From NCBI RefSeq assembly GCF_000430765.1, contig NZ_AUMQ01000045.1, positions 1-38,810 on the forward strand: 38,810 nucleotides of DNA, in the 5' to 3' direction. The notes under the pieces were generated by a model, which saw nothing but the letters and a program-made list of their open reading frames with translations, was not told where the DNA came from and ran no database searches. The stretch comes from Peribacillus kribbensis DSM 17871. GTDB taxonomy: Bacteria > Bacillota > Bacilli > Bacillales > DSM-1321. Shown here one piece after another: positions 24,614 to 33,376 of this stretch (within the stretch, counting starts at the first letter, position 1; each line of letters opens with the position of its first letter). The translations under genes and the position numbers were made by a program.

Positions 24614-25685
24614 AGATTTCTTCGGGTTGTTCAAGTGCGACTTCGTTGGTTTCGCTATGGAAGGAGTGGAAGCTGGTTATGAGCATGTCGAGGTGAAGGA
24701 TGGCCTCTTCATACTCGATGATGGAGGCGGCCAGCGGTACCATGTGGTACAGGAGACATTGGCCGCGGTCTTCTTCCAGTTCCTCTTTGCGGTCCATCAA
24801 TAGGCTTACCAGTTCTTTTGTATTGGCACTTTCCTCGATTGTAAAGCTGTGTGTGATTTTCCCCCTATATTTAAGCAGGACCTGTTCATGATTGTAAATC
24901 AGCATATCCATTTGGTCCTGGATTTTCTGCTGAAATTCTTCAGGCATCTGCTGAAGTTCGTTTTCATATCTATGGAGCCTTTTTAACGCATCCAGAGCCT
25001 TTTTGGTTGTGGTGATCATCTGTCTGTATACAACAAGCTTTCTGGACTTTGCCAATTTTTCGCGTTTAAAGTATTTTCTTTCTTCCTTGAACAGCGCATA
25101 AAGCTGTTCCATCTTCAGTAAATCTTCGCGAAAACGCTGAAGTTCATTTTTCAGCTGGCCATGGTCGCTTGCATGTCGGGTATTGATCCTGATCCATTGA
25201 AATATTTCCTCCGTTAAATCAGACATTTTATTGAATACCCGTGTTTCATACTTAGGAGGCAGAAACACCAGATTGACCACAAATGCAGATAGAATTCCAA
25301 TTAAGATCGTTGAGAACCTTGTCGCCGCGAAGGCAGCGAAGTTTCCGCCCTGGCTTTCCATAATGGCAATCAGAGTGACCAGTGCAATGGAAACGGAATT
25401 TTTCATATTAAGCTTAAGGTTTACCGTAATAACGATTATGGCTGCCAAACCAATGATGAAAGGGTCATTGCCGAGCAATAGTACAAATGCAGCCGCTGCA
25501 ATGGCTCCTACGATATTCGCCTGAACCTGCTCCAAAATGGTGATATAGGAGCGGTAGATGGTAGGCTGGATGGCAAAAATAGCGGAAATAGCTGCAAACG
25601 ATCCCGGCATATGGAAAAATCTTGCGACATATATGGCTAACACAATTGCAATCCCCGTTTTTAATATGCGGGCGCCAAGCTTCAT
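24612..25685 (-). CDS. ygaE: Aromatic acid exporter family protein (DUF939, YgaE-like)
   Basis: A 357-residue membrane protein of the ArAE/FUSC type. Membrane helices lie at about 8-35, 45-60, 62-80, 90-110 and 118-140; the second half is soluble and helical/coiled-coil. Family members are predicted aromatic acid or small-molecule exporters; none is firmly characterised in Bacillus. I chose the ATG at 25685 (MKLGARILKTG) because AAAGGAA lies eight bases upstream; the first in-frame start would include a poor extension. Same position as B. subtilis ygaE, before hemL, but here gltB and its leader stand between. Confidence 0.85.
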   Translation of the reverse strand: MKLGARILKTGIAIVLAIYVARFFHMPGSFAAISAIFAIQPTIYRSYITILEQVQANIVGAIAAAAFVLLLGNDPFIIGLAAIIVITVNLKLNMKNSVSIALVTLIAIMESQGGNFAAFAATRFSTILIGILSAFVVNLVFLPPKYETRVFNKMSDLTEEIFQWIRINTRHASDHGQLKNELQRFREDLLKMEQLYALFKEERKYFKREKLAKSRKLVVYRQMITTTKKALDALKRLHRYENELQQMPEEFQQKIQDQMDMLIYNHEQVLLKYRGKITHSFTIEESANTKELVSLLMDRKEELEEDRGQCLLYHMVPLAASIIEYEEAILHLDMLITSFHSFHSETNEVALEQPEEI

Positions 25686-26061
25686 GTGGTTAAATTCCTT
25701 TCTGAAACAGTATTTCAAAATGATCAAAAGTTATTATTCTCTTCATGGAGCATTAATGTAATATACAAGTTTTTTCTGAGAAGTTCAATAGATATAATAG
25801 ATTATTTATCTTAATTATGTCTTTACCTTCTTCAGAACCAACGTGAAGAAGCCCCTGGGTTTCTGGGCAGCGTAAGCCGAGACGGTGCAGGGAGGAGGGG
25901 AAATTGCTTCAATTAGACAGGATAAAAGACAAAAGGCTGACAAAAGGATAAGCTGCCCCTGTCCTTTTAGAGTGAGTCTAAAAAGACATAACAAGCGGAT
26001 CATCCTTTTTGTCAGCCAGGTTTTTCATTGATTAGATCATACAGTCACATACACAGCCATG
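25686..26061. other. Structured gap between ygaE and gltB, no recognised gene
   Basis: Contains a near-perfect inverted repeat: GGCTGACAAAAGGAT (25935-25949) and its complement with one extra base (26002-26017), which would close an 83-nt loop; inside it a second hairpin, CTTTTAGA/TCTAAAAG, spans about 25964-25984. Read from gltB (minus strand), the outer stem is followed by TTTTGTCTTTT, so it could be the gltB terminator. The 5' part (25815-25930) is GC-rich and folds, but matches no riboswitch class I recognise. Confidence 0.55.
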
Positions 26062-29000
26062 TCACTCAGTTGAAACCGATGGATCCGCCTGCTCTTTGAC
26101 TGGCTGGATCTGGATAAAATTTTTCTCTGGAGCATCCAGAAGAGACTTCAATTCCTCAGCCTCGCGATATTGCTCCTGCTGTGCCAGCAATGCAATATAT
26201 TGCCCCAGCAGTTCCTTTACATCATTCTTTCCTTGCTCGGACAGGGTGTCCATGGAAACCTTGGCTCCAGATGCAATCCTTTTCTCCAAAGCTTGCCTGG
26301 TCAATCCCATTTCCGGCTGTACTCGAAGGAATACACTGCCTCCAGTCATTCCGGCACAGATCCAAGGGCCCGGATCACCAAGAACTAGGGCTCTTCCATT
26401 TGTCATATATTCAAAGGCAAAGCCTTTAATATTGGCATTGGCTGCAATGTTCCCGGTTTCTTTTTCAGGCAGCGGCTTTGTGAGCTGTCCGCCGATAATG
26501 ATATCAGCGCCTGATAAACGGATGCCGGCTCTTGCGTCGGCATTCCCCTGGGCAATCAGCAAACCTTTCTGGGCGCCATACCCAAATCCTTTGCCGACTG
26601 AACCATTGTAGTACTGTCCATCTTTCCCTTTGGATTTAAATACTTTAACTTTACCACCAAAGGATGTTTTACCGGCTCCGTCTTGAGCACCGCCAGAAAC
26701 TTCAATATCAATGCCAAAGCTGTTATAGGCTCCAAGTCCGTTGCCAGGGATGGAGTTTTTATAAGAAAGCTTGACTTCCGGGAGTTTCTTATAAGAGCCA
26801 TCCAGCCTGTTGCGTACCCTGTGGCAGGACACACGGCTTGCGAGAACTCTCTGCTCGGAATTTACACTTTCAAAATTACGGGACAAGTGAAGTTCCTCAA
26901 TACTTGAATCAAGATATTCCGCACCTGCAGCCATCTGGAATGCCCCTGTTTCCATCGCGGCAGCCGCCTCTTTGGATGCAAGCTGGCCGATATCAAGAGA
27001 CTTAAGCAGATAAGTAAGGTCCATCTTGTCTTTGCCATTTGCCTGGACAAGCAGGTCTGAGCGTCCGACTGCTTCCTGAAGGGTCTGGATTCCTGCTGCT
27101 CCTGCAAGCGCCTTAAGCTCTGTACCAAAAGCAGTAAACAGATTGGAAAGGCCCTGGACAGCAAGATCAAACTTTCTTGGAACAAAACGGCGGAGACCGT
27201 GTTCCTTGGCTTGTGCTTCGGTTTCAATCTGTGTGGCAATTCCTACATGGCAGGTATCTAAATGACAGCCCCTGCAGGTTGTACAGCCTACGGCAATCAT
27301 GGATAAGGTACCAAAGCCAACCCGGTTTGCCCCAAGCAGCATGACCTTGAATACGTCATAGGCACTCTTAATCCCGCCGTCTGCCCATATTTCGACAGTG
27401 TCCCGGATTCCAGCCTCCAAGAGGGCGTTGTGTGCAGCCTTGACTCCGATTTCTACGGGAAGTCCCACATGCTGAAGGGCATGGATCCTTGCAGCCCCTG
27501 TACCTCCGTCAAAGCCTGAAAGGGTGATAATATCTGCTCCGGCTTTTGCCACACCGACTGCAATGGTTCCGATATTGGGAACCACTGGAACTTTAACAGC
27601 AACCTTGGCCTGGTCATTTGCTGTTTTAAGCTCATGGATCATCTGGGCAAGATCCTCGATGGAATAGATATCATGATTGTTGGACGGTGAAATCAAGTCA
27701 GAGCCTACAGTTGCATTTCTTGCTTCCGCAATCTTTGAGGTAACTTTAGAGCCTGGAAGATGTCCGCCTTCGCCCGGCTTGGCACCCTGCCCAATTTTAA
27801 TCTCAAGCAGGTTGGAAGAGTTCAGCAGCTCTGCGTTAACACCAAATCTTCCAGAGGCAATCTGCTGGCCCCGGGTTCTTGGGTATTTTCCAAGCATATC
27901 CTTAATTTCTCCGCCTTCGCCGTTTAAGCTGACCATGTTCAGCTGATCCGCTGCTTCGGCATAAGCCCTGAAAGCTATCTCATTCTGGGAGCCGAAGGAC
28001 ATGGAAGAGATGATAAACGGCAGGCTGTGCTCACCGACACTGATATCGACTGTTTCAGCTGAAACAGGGCTGCCTGTTGAGGCTACCTCTGTCAAATGCC
28101 TGATGGTAGTAGGATTCTGGGTCTCCTGCTCGGAAATTTTTTCGCGGTAAGGAGAGTAGTCCCCGGTCGCGGCAACCTCGCCAATGGCTTTCCAAATACG
28201 CGGGAACATATGAAAGCTTTTTCCAGCCCTTTCTTTTTCATTGTGATATTCTTCTGCACGTTTTTTAGCATCTTCTTTAAGGAATTCCTCATCAAAGGAA
28301 AGGTCTTCGGCTCCCAAGAAGTTAACAATCCCCAGAACTTCTGCAAGCCTGGCATTAAGTCCGATACTGGAGAACAGGCGTCCATAGCCTCTAAGCTCGT
28401 GGATACCTATGGTAGAAATGACCTTTTCCAATCCTTTTACAAGTGCATTGTATAAATTGATCAACGGTTTTGTGTTTTCATCGGCCACTGTTAAGAACAT
28501 ATAATATGGGTTGAGGATATTTGCTCCAAGTCCATATGCAATAATTAAATCATGCAGGGACCTTAATGATGCTGACCGTAAAGCAATCGAACAGCTCCGG
28601 CGCAATCCGCTTTCCAACAGAGAATGATGGGCGGTGGATACCGCGAGCATAGGATCGAGCCATAGCTTTCCTTCTTCATGGGTGCCGCTGTCATCCAAAA
28701 TGACTAGGGCTTTCCCGTTTTGGACAGCTTCCCTTGCCTGTTTGCTAATACGGGCAAGGGCTTCCTGAACGCTTTCATCCTCATAAAGCACAGCAGGAAT
28801 TTCAGCTGACAGGCCGTCTTTTTGGAAGAAATGCATGATCTGTTCAAAGCTTGGCTGCTTGGTTTCTCTGATGCAGCTGCTTCCCACCAATCCTTCTAAG
28901 ACAACGGGGGATAGAAGCTCCATGACAAACTCTGCTTTTTCAGCTGTAAATAGAGAGGGCCTCTTACCAATGATCGTTCTGGTTGAAAAATGCTCTGTTT

Positions 29001-30531
29001 CCCTGTCCCGATCAATTGCGGGGTTTGTCACGACTGCTACACTTTCCTTGATGAAATCAGCGATGTTCCTGCGCTCGGGATTAATGGCTGCAAGAGGGGC
29101 ATCATGTCCGAGTGATCGTATCGGCTCAGCACCTTTTTCAGCCATCTGCTCGATAAGCTGTACATGATCCCGTTCCCAGCCGAAGGACTTGTATTGGCCG
29201 TTATGCAGCTTGACCTTAACCCCATTTGCCACGACTTTATCGATCACAGGGGGCTTTAGCCTTTCTGAATCATTGGACAGTGTAATTTTGCTGCTCATCA
29301 GCCGGAAGACTTCCTCCTGGTAGCGGCGGTATTCGAATTCTTCAATGCTGTTTCCGTTCCATTTGAAGCCGATTTTTTCTCCGGGAGCCAGAGGTTTAGG
29401 ATCAGCTGTGTACTCTTCAGCAGGAATAATTCCCGGTTCAGAAGAGAAGAGGTAGGAGGACTCTGTAGTCAGCTTCCAAAGCGGCCTTAGGCCCAGCGCG
29501 TCGACAGAGAATACCGCCTCATTCCCAAAGCGTGAAATGATGCCGGCCGGACCCTGGGCAAAGTGGCCCCAGGCTTCTCTTAAGTATGTGTAAAGGTTCT
29601 GCAGATGCTCCGGATATTCTTTTATTTCATTAATGATCGGAGGGAATAAAACATCCATAGCTTCAAATAGGGAATATCCATGGCGGCAGATTAAGGTTTC
29701 AATTGTACGGCTGAGATCCTGCGAGTCGCTTCCCTGTTCTACGAGCGGCACACCGATCATCTTGGCTTCATCTCTAAGCTTGGCGATCGTATTGATCTCA
29801 CCGTTATGCCCCAGTACACTAAATGGCTGGACCCTGAAGAAGCTGGATAACGTATTGGTAGAATAACGGTTGTGGCCAAGAGTCATAGTAGAGGCGATGA
29901 GCGGATCAGATAGGTCGCTGTAATAGCTCGGAAGGATATCCCCGGCACCCATTACTTTGTATACTGCATAATGCTGGCTTAAAGAGGCAGTATGGATGTT
30001 TTGGTTTGATTCAATATCTGGAATCAGTTCGAATAAGATCTTTGAGCACTCACTGTCAGAATCGGCCTGTACAGTGCCGGCTACCTGCCAGAACAACGGG
30101 TTTTCCTGAAGGGCAATCGGACCTAAAGCGGCAGGATTATGCACCTTGTCTGTTTCAAACATGACGGTTACACCCTGAGCGCTGAACTTTTGTTTGATTT
30201 CTTCTTTTAAAGAAGCTGAAGCTGCATTTCTATTGAAGAAAAAATGCCCGACGAAAAATGTTTCGTGCTCGGTCAGATCGGGGTCAGAGCCTGCTTCGGC
30301 AAGTTTTTTTCTCCAGAGAGCCCTGGGAATGTCGATATGGATACCCACACCGTCACCCTCATTATTTATAAATCCTGCACGGTGATTCATGGTAACCAGA
30401 GCATCGATACAGGAAAAGATATTTTCTCTGGTAGGAGTTTTTTCTTTCTCTATACATGCAACGATCCCACAGGCATCATGTTCATGTTTATAATAGTCTT
30501 TAAAAAAAGCTGGATTCCACGCTGTTGTCAT
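26062..30531 (-). CDS. gltB: Glutamate synthase large subunit-like protein (divergent)
   Basis: A 1489-residue protein with the complete glutamate synthase layout. A class II glutaminase domain starts at Cys21 (HEHDACGIV; the short leader would be cut to expose Cys) and has RYSTNT and GHNGEINT. A central domain and an FMN barrel follow, with GEGGE (about 875) and GQGAKPGEGGHLPGSK (about 917-932). The 3Fe-4S motif is C-x5-C-x4-C near 1081, with one extra Cys inside. A GXGXG helix closes the protein (about 1240-1430). It forms glutamate from glutamine and 2-oxoglutarate. No gltD (small subunit) or gltC lies in the window, so the electron donor is open (ferredoxin, or a distant GltD). Sequence differs much from B. 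subtilis GltA. Confidence 0.85.
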   Translation of the reverse strand: MTTAWNPAFFKDYYKHEHDACGIVACIEKEKTPTRENIFSCIDALVTMNHRAGFINNEGDGVGIHIDIPRALWRKKLAEAGSDPDLTEHETFFVGHFFFNRNAASASLKEEIKQKFSAQGVTVMFETDKVHNPAALGPIALQENPLFWQVAGTVQADSDSECSKILFELIPDIESNQNIHTASLSQHYAVYKVMGAGDILPSYYSDLSDPLIASTMTLGHNRYSTNTLSSFFRVQPFSVLGHNGEINTIAKLRDEAKMIGVPLVEQGSDSQDLSRTIETLICRHGYSLFEAMDVLFPPIINEIKEYPEHLQNLYTYLREAWGHFAQGPAGIISRFGNEAVFSVDALGLRPLWKLTTESSYLFSSEPGIIPAEEYTADPKPLAPGEKIGFKWNGNSIEEFEYRRYQEEVFRLMSSKITLSNDSERLKPPVIDKVVANGVKVKLHNGQYKSFGWERDHVQLIEQMAEKGAEPIRSLGHDAPLAAINPERRNIADFIKESVAVVTNPAIDRDRETEHFSTRTIIGKRPSLFTAEKAEFVMELLSPVVLEGLVGSSCIRETKQPSFEQIMHFFQKDGLSAEIPAVLYEDESVQEALARISKQAREAVQNGKALVILDDSGTHEEGKLWLDPMLAVSTAHHSLLESGLRRSCSIALRSASLRSLHDLIIAYGLGANILNPYYMFLTVADENTKPLINLYNALVKGLEKVISTIGIHELRGYGRLFSSIGLNARLAEVLGIVNFLGAEDLSFDEEFLKEDAKKRAEEYHNEKERAGKSFHMFPRIWKAIGEVAATGDYSPYREKISEQETQNPTTIRHLTEVASTGSPVSAETVDISVGEHSLPFIISSMSFGSQNEIAFRAYAEAADQLNMVSLNGEGGEIKDMLGKYPRTRGQQIASGRFGVNAELLNSSNLLEIKIGQGAKPGEGGHLPGSKVTSKIAEARNATVGSDLISPSNNHDIYSIEDLAQMIHELKTANDQAKVAVKVPVVPNIGTIAVGVAKAGADIITLSGFDGGTGAARIHALQHVGLPVEIGVKAAHNALLEAGIRDTVEIWADGGIKSAYDVFKVMLLGANRVGFGTLSMIAVGCTTCRGCHLDTCHVGIATQIETEAQAKEHGLRRFVPRKFDLAVQGLSNLFTAFGTELKALAGAAGIQTLQEAVGRSDLLVQANGKDKMDLTYLLKSLDIGQLASKEAAAAMETGAFQMAAGAEYLDSSIEELHLSRNFESVNSEQRVLASRVSCHRVRNRLDGSYKKLPEVKLSYKNSIPGNGLGAYNSFGIDIEVSGGAQDGAGKTSFGGKVKVFKSKGKDGQYYNGSVGKGFGYGAQKGLLIAQGNADARAGIRLSGADIIIGGQLTKPLPEKETGNIAANANIKGFAFEYMTNGRALVLGDPGPWICAGMTGGSVFLRVQPEMGLTRQALEKRIASGAKVSMDTLSEQGKNDVKELLGQYIALLAQQEQYREAEELKSLLDAPEKNFIQIQPVKEQADPSVSTE

Positions 30532-30571
30532 AGTAAGGCATTATAAGGAGTTTCTCCTTATAAATCGCCAT
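30500..30571 (-). CDS. Candidate 23-residue leader ORF overlapping the gltB start
   Basis: Read on the minus strand: GGGAGGTGA, ATG GCG ATT TAT AAG..., stop TAA. It would encode MAIYKEKLLIMPYYDNSVES-SFF in a frame different from gltB and overlap its first 32 bases. gltB itself has no ribosome site within 20 bases of its ATG and a stop codon lies just upstream in its frame. The spacing of GGAGG to the leader ATG is short (3 bases), so translation is plausible but not certain; ATT, two codons on, has better spacing but is a rare start. Confidence 0.45.
   Translation of the reverse strand: MAIYKEKLLIMPYYDNSVESSFF
30541..30563. promoter_or_regulatory. Perfect 10-bp palindrome in the gltB leader
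   Basis: TTATAAGGAG-TTT-CTCCTTATAA. In the mRNA (minus strand) it becomes a hairpin that contains the only AAGGAG near gltB, 22 bases from the start codon. It can act as an operator or as an RNA switch for translation. Confidence 0.65.
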
Positions 30572-30626
30572 TCACCTCCCAATATGCTTTTATCAACTTT
30601 TGAAAATTTTCAGAATAGTGTAATTT

Positions 30627-30655
30627 ATGTTATCACTTTAACGTAAGAAAATCAA
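30627..30655 (-). promoter_or_regulatory. Possible gltB promoter
   Basis: Minus strand TTGATT (30650-30655), 17-base spacer, TAACAT (30627-30632). Each hexamer matches four of six positions; the region is AT-rich, so this is only a candidate. Confidence 0.4.
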
Positions 30656-30723
30656 TTATTTATACAGAGTTTTGAATAAGATGGGAAGAGCGGTCTATAT
30701 GGTCTGAATGTTAAAAGTATATA

Positions 30724-30737
30724 TGAAAGCGTTTTCA
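30724..30737. promoter_or_regulatory. cre site (CcpA) upstream of gltB
   Basis: TGAAAGCGTTTTCA matches every position of TGWAARCGYTWNCW. It lies about 70 bases upstream of the possible gltB -35, a place typical for activation by CcpA and not for blocking. Confidence 0.65.
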
Positions 30738-30749
30738 AAAAATCCGCAT

Positions 30750-30781
30750 GGAAAACTCCTGAAAGCAGAACCTCCAGGAGT
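30750..30781 (-). terminator. Possible hemL terminator
   Basis: ACTCCTG (30755-30761) pairs with CAGGAGT (30775-30781); on the minus strand the stem is followed by TTTT only. Weak. Confidence 0.5.
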
Positions 30782-30798
30782 GAATAATAAATGTATAA

Positions 30799-32103
30799 TT
30801 ATAAATTTCCGCTTTGTGAAAGAGTCTCGAAGGATTCTTCAACAGCTTGAATGGTTTCCCTGATATCTGTCTCTGTGTGTGCAGTGGTAATAAACCAGGC
30901 TTCATATTTTGAAGGAGCCAGATTAATGCCTTTATTCAGCATAAGCTTGAAGAACTTAGCGAACATTTCCCCATCTGTATTTTCAGCCTGCTCATAATTC
31001 TCGACTTTCACATCTGTAAAGTACACGGTAAGGGCACCTTTCAGACGGTTAATGGTGATCGGCAGATTGTATTTTCTTGCAGCCGCTTCTATACCTTCCT
31101 GAAGCATGGCACCAAGACGGTCCAGTTGATCATACACGCCTTCCTCCTGCAGCACTTCAAGGCATGCGATTCCTGAAAGCATGGATGCAGGATTACCCGC
31201 CATAGTTCCAGCCTGGTAGGCTGGTCCGAGAGGAGCGACTTTTTCCATGATTTCTTTCCGGCCGCCATACGCGCCAATAGGAAGTCCGCCGCCGATAATT
31301 TTTCCAAGTGCCGTAATATCAGGCTCGACTCCTAATAAGTTCTGGGCACCGCCGTACATGAAGCGGAAGGCAGTAATGACTTCGTCGTAAATAACCAGTG
31401 CGCCTGCCTCATGCATCAGTTCATTCACTTTTTCTAAGAAGCCGGGCTTTGGCTCGACAATCCCGAAATTTCCTACAATCGGTTCAACAAGGATGGCCGC
31501 TGTCTCGCTGCCCCATTTTTCCAGTGCTTCTTTCAGAGGCTCAATTTCGTTAAATGGCACGGTAATCACTTCATTGGCAATGGACTTTGGTACACCGGCA
31601 GAATCGGGGGTCCCCAATGTAGATGGGCCTGATCCGGCTGCTACAAGAACCAGATCCGAATGGCCATGATAACAGCCTGCAAATTTAATGATCTTATCCC
31701 GGCCAGTATATGCGCGTGCGACCCGGATGGCAGTCATAATCGCTTCAGTACCGGAATTGACGAAGCGTACCTTTTCAAGTCCCGGCATTGCCTCCTTCAG
31801 CATCTTTGCAAACGTTACTTCATGAGGAGTAGGAGTCCCGTATAGTACTCCGTTTTCTGCGGCTCTGGTAATGGCCTCGGTGATATGCGGATGGGCATGA
31901 CCGGTGATGATCGGTCCGTATGCCGCAAGATAATCGATATATTTATTGCCGTCCACATCCCAAAAATAGGCGCCCTTTGCTTTTTCCATCGCAACAGGTG
32001 CACCGCCGCCGACCGCCTTAAAAGAGCGGGAAGGGCTGTTGACTCCTCCGACTATATGTTCTAATGCTTCATTATGTAGTTGTTCAGATTTAGAAAAATT
32101 CAT
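30799..32103 (-). CDS. hemL: Glutamate-1-semialdehyde 2,1-aminomutase
   Basis: A 434-residue PLP enzyme that converts glutamate-1-semialdehyde to 5-aminolevulinate, the last step of ALA formation for haem. The Schiff-base lysine is K268 in [23 protein letters not shown] (near 113-125), CYHGHSD (near 144-150) and [11 protein letters not shown] (near 237-247) are the usual active-site segments. This gene matches the B. subtilis gsaB copy, next to ygaE and bcp; a second copy in the hem operon is probable. I start at ATG 32103 with GGAGGT seven bases upstream; an earlier in-frame start lies inside that site. Other related aminotransferases are less likely. Confidence 0.93.
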   Translation of the reverse strand: MNFSKSEQLHNEALEHIVGGVNSPSRSFKAVGGGAPVAMEKAKGAYFWDVDGNKYIDYLAAYGPIITGHAHPHITEAITRAAENGVLYGTPTPHEVTFAKMLKEAMPGLEKVRFVNSGTEAIMTAIRVARAYTGRDKIIKFAGCYHGHSDLVLVAAGSGPSTLGTPDSAGVPKSIANEVITVPFNEIEPLKEALEKWGSETAAILVEPIVGNFGIVEPKPGFLEKVNELMHEAGALVIYDEVITAFRFMYGGAQNLLGVEPDITALGKIIGGGLPIGAYGGRKEIMEKVAPLGPAYQAGTMAGNPASMLSGIACLEVLQEEGVYDQLDRLGAMLQEGIEAAARKYNLPITINRLKGALTVYFTDVKVENYEQAENTDGEMFAKFFKLMLNKGINLAPSKYEAWFITTAHTETDIRETIQAVEESFETLSQSGNL

Positions 32104-32265
32104 GCTTACCTCCACTGTTTCTTCTCTAAGCTTCGCCCCTTATTTTATCACTTTGCCCCATATTGAGACAGATAAATGTCTTTCCCTATTTCTGGGCAGA
32201 GTGAATATCCGGGAGATATAGTCCGTACATATTTAAAAAGAAACTAACCTTCGAGGGTGAATCCA

Positions 32266-32673
32266 ATGCTGAATGTATTCCTTTTACTGGTAATGATCTG
32301 CATTTTTTTGAGCCTTAAAAGCTTTTTTACTCCCTTGATTATAGATAAGCATCTGACCATTAAAAATTTTATCTGGCTTGCTGTTTTTTACAGTACTATT
32401 GCACTGGGCTTCGGGATGATCTACTTGCTTTTAGAACTTGAAAGCTATACAGTCATTCTTGAATTGGGGCGTCCGATAGAAGGCTCCTATCTTTATAAAC
32501 TTGCCACCGCCATGTATTTCAGCTCTGTTACATTTTTTTCGGTAGGCTACGGCGATCTTTCCCCTGTCGGAATTGGAAGGGCGATTGCGGCTGTCCAGGC
32601 ATTCCTGGGTTATGTCCTGCCTGCAGCGTTTGTCATCAAAACGGTCATTACGTTTGAAAATCATGAAAGGTAA
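32266..32673 (+). CDS. Two-TM potassium channel protein
   Basis: A 135-residue membrane protein. Two outer helices (about 1-20 and 30-55) are followed by a pore loop with selectivity filter SVGYGD (TFFSVGYGDLSP) and a last helix (about 105-125). This is the Ion_trans_2 layout of small K+ channels. No cytoplasmic RCK domain. ATG 32266 has GAGGGTGA six bases upstream; the GTG at 32257 lies in that site. Divergent from hemL. Confidence 0.85.
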   Translation: MLNVFLLLVMICIFLSLKSFFTPLIIDKHLTIKNFIWLAVFYSTIALGFGMIYLLLELESYTVILELGRPIEGSYLYKLATAMYFSSVTFFSVGYGDLSPVGIGRAIAAVQAFLGYVLPAAFVIKTVITFENHER

Positions 32674-32748
32674 AGGGAAGATCTTTCATTGCTTTCCTGT
32701 ATTGATAAGATGATTTCCGGAACGATAAAGTTGTGGAAAAGCAAAAAG

Positions 32749-32806
32749 TTGGGTACGCTTACAGGTGTGTAGGATTCTCGTCGTTACCTGAGTAAACCGT
32801 GCCCAA
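32749..32806 (+). ncRNA. Candidate structured leader upstream of bcp
   Basis: TTGGGTACG (32749-32757) pairs with CGTGCCCAA (32798-32806, one G-T); inside, TTAC/GTAA and AGGT/ACCT extend the stem around a 19-base loop. The whole lies 75 bases before the bcp start. No known RNA family recognised. An alternative reading is a sigma-B-like promoter: GTTGTG, 15 bases, GGGTAC. Confidence 0.4.
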
Positions 32807-32880
32807 AGCGCAGGGAAAAAGAAGTGAAAAACATGGGAAAAATACTTTAAGGTAATGTATGATCAAAAGGGGGAGTTAAA

Positions 32881-33354
32881 ATGGAGTTAACAATTGGAAA
32901 ACAAGCACCTGGCTTTACACTTTCAGCAACAAATGGAGAAGAGGTAAGCTTGAGTGATTTTAAAGGGAAGAATGTTGTCATATATTTCTACCCTAAGGAC
33001 ATGACACCTGGCTGCACAACTGAAGCCTGCGACTTCAGGGACGCCCATGAAGAATTTGAAAAATTAGATGCAGTTATCCTTGGGATAAGCCCTGATCCGG
33101 TCGAAAGTCATGGGAAATTTGCCGGAAAGTATGGACTCCCATTTCTTCTTCTGGCAGATGAAAATCAAGAAGCTGCAGAGAAATACGGAGTATGGAAGCT
33201 GAAAAAGAACTTCGGCAAGGAATATATGGGCATAGAACGCTCCACTTTCCTTATTGATAAAGAAGGAGCTCTTGTGAAAGAGTGGAGAAAGGTCAAAGTA
33301 GAAGGCCATGTTGAAGAAGCATTGGAATACATAAAGTCTTCTATGACGCTTTAA
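32881..33354 (+). CDS. bcp: Thioredoxin-dependent thiol peroxidase, Bcp/PrxQ type
   Basis: A 157-residue atypical 2-Cys peroxiredoxin that reduces hydrogen peroxide and organic peroxides. Peroxidatic C45 and resolving C50 occur in TPGCTTEACDFRD, the five-residue spacing typical of Bcp. Residues YPKDMTP and the later active-site Arg (GIERSTFLID) are in place. It matches B. subtilis ygaF in position. GGGGGAG is seven bases before ATG. The next gene starts 22 bases downstream; both may be co-transcribed. Confidence 0.94.
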   Translation: MELTIGKQAPGFTLSATNGEEVSLSDFKGKNVVIYFYPKDMTPGCTTEACDFRDAHEEFEKLDAVILGISPDPVESHGKFAGKYGLPFLLLADENQEAAEKYGVWKLKKNFGKEYMGIERSTFLIDKEGALVKEWRKVKVEGHVEEALEYIKSSMTL

Positions 33355-33376
33355 AGAATATTAGGGAGCTGGAGAA

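Noticed and set aside
25815-26003. 62-residue minus-strand ORF in the gap after gltB
   Set aside because: No ribosome site and no recognisable domain; it overlaps the structured inverted repeat.
26170-26429. Plus-strand ORFs antisense to gltB, hemL, inhA and others
   Set aside because: They are shadows of the real genes in other frames, with no ribosome sites.
30500-30571. A sequencing error in the run of seven T, making the leader ORF the true gltB N-terminus
   Set aside because: Kept only as an alternative: the gltB frame from its own ATG reads MTTAWNPAFFKDYYKHEHDACG-like, which looks natural for this family, and Cys21 is well placed after it.
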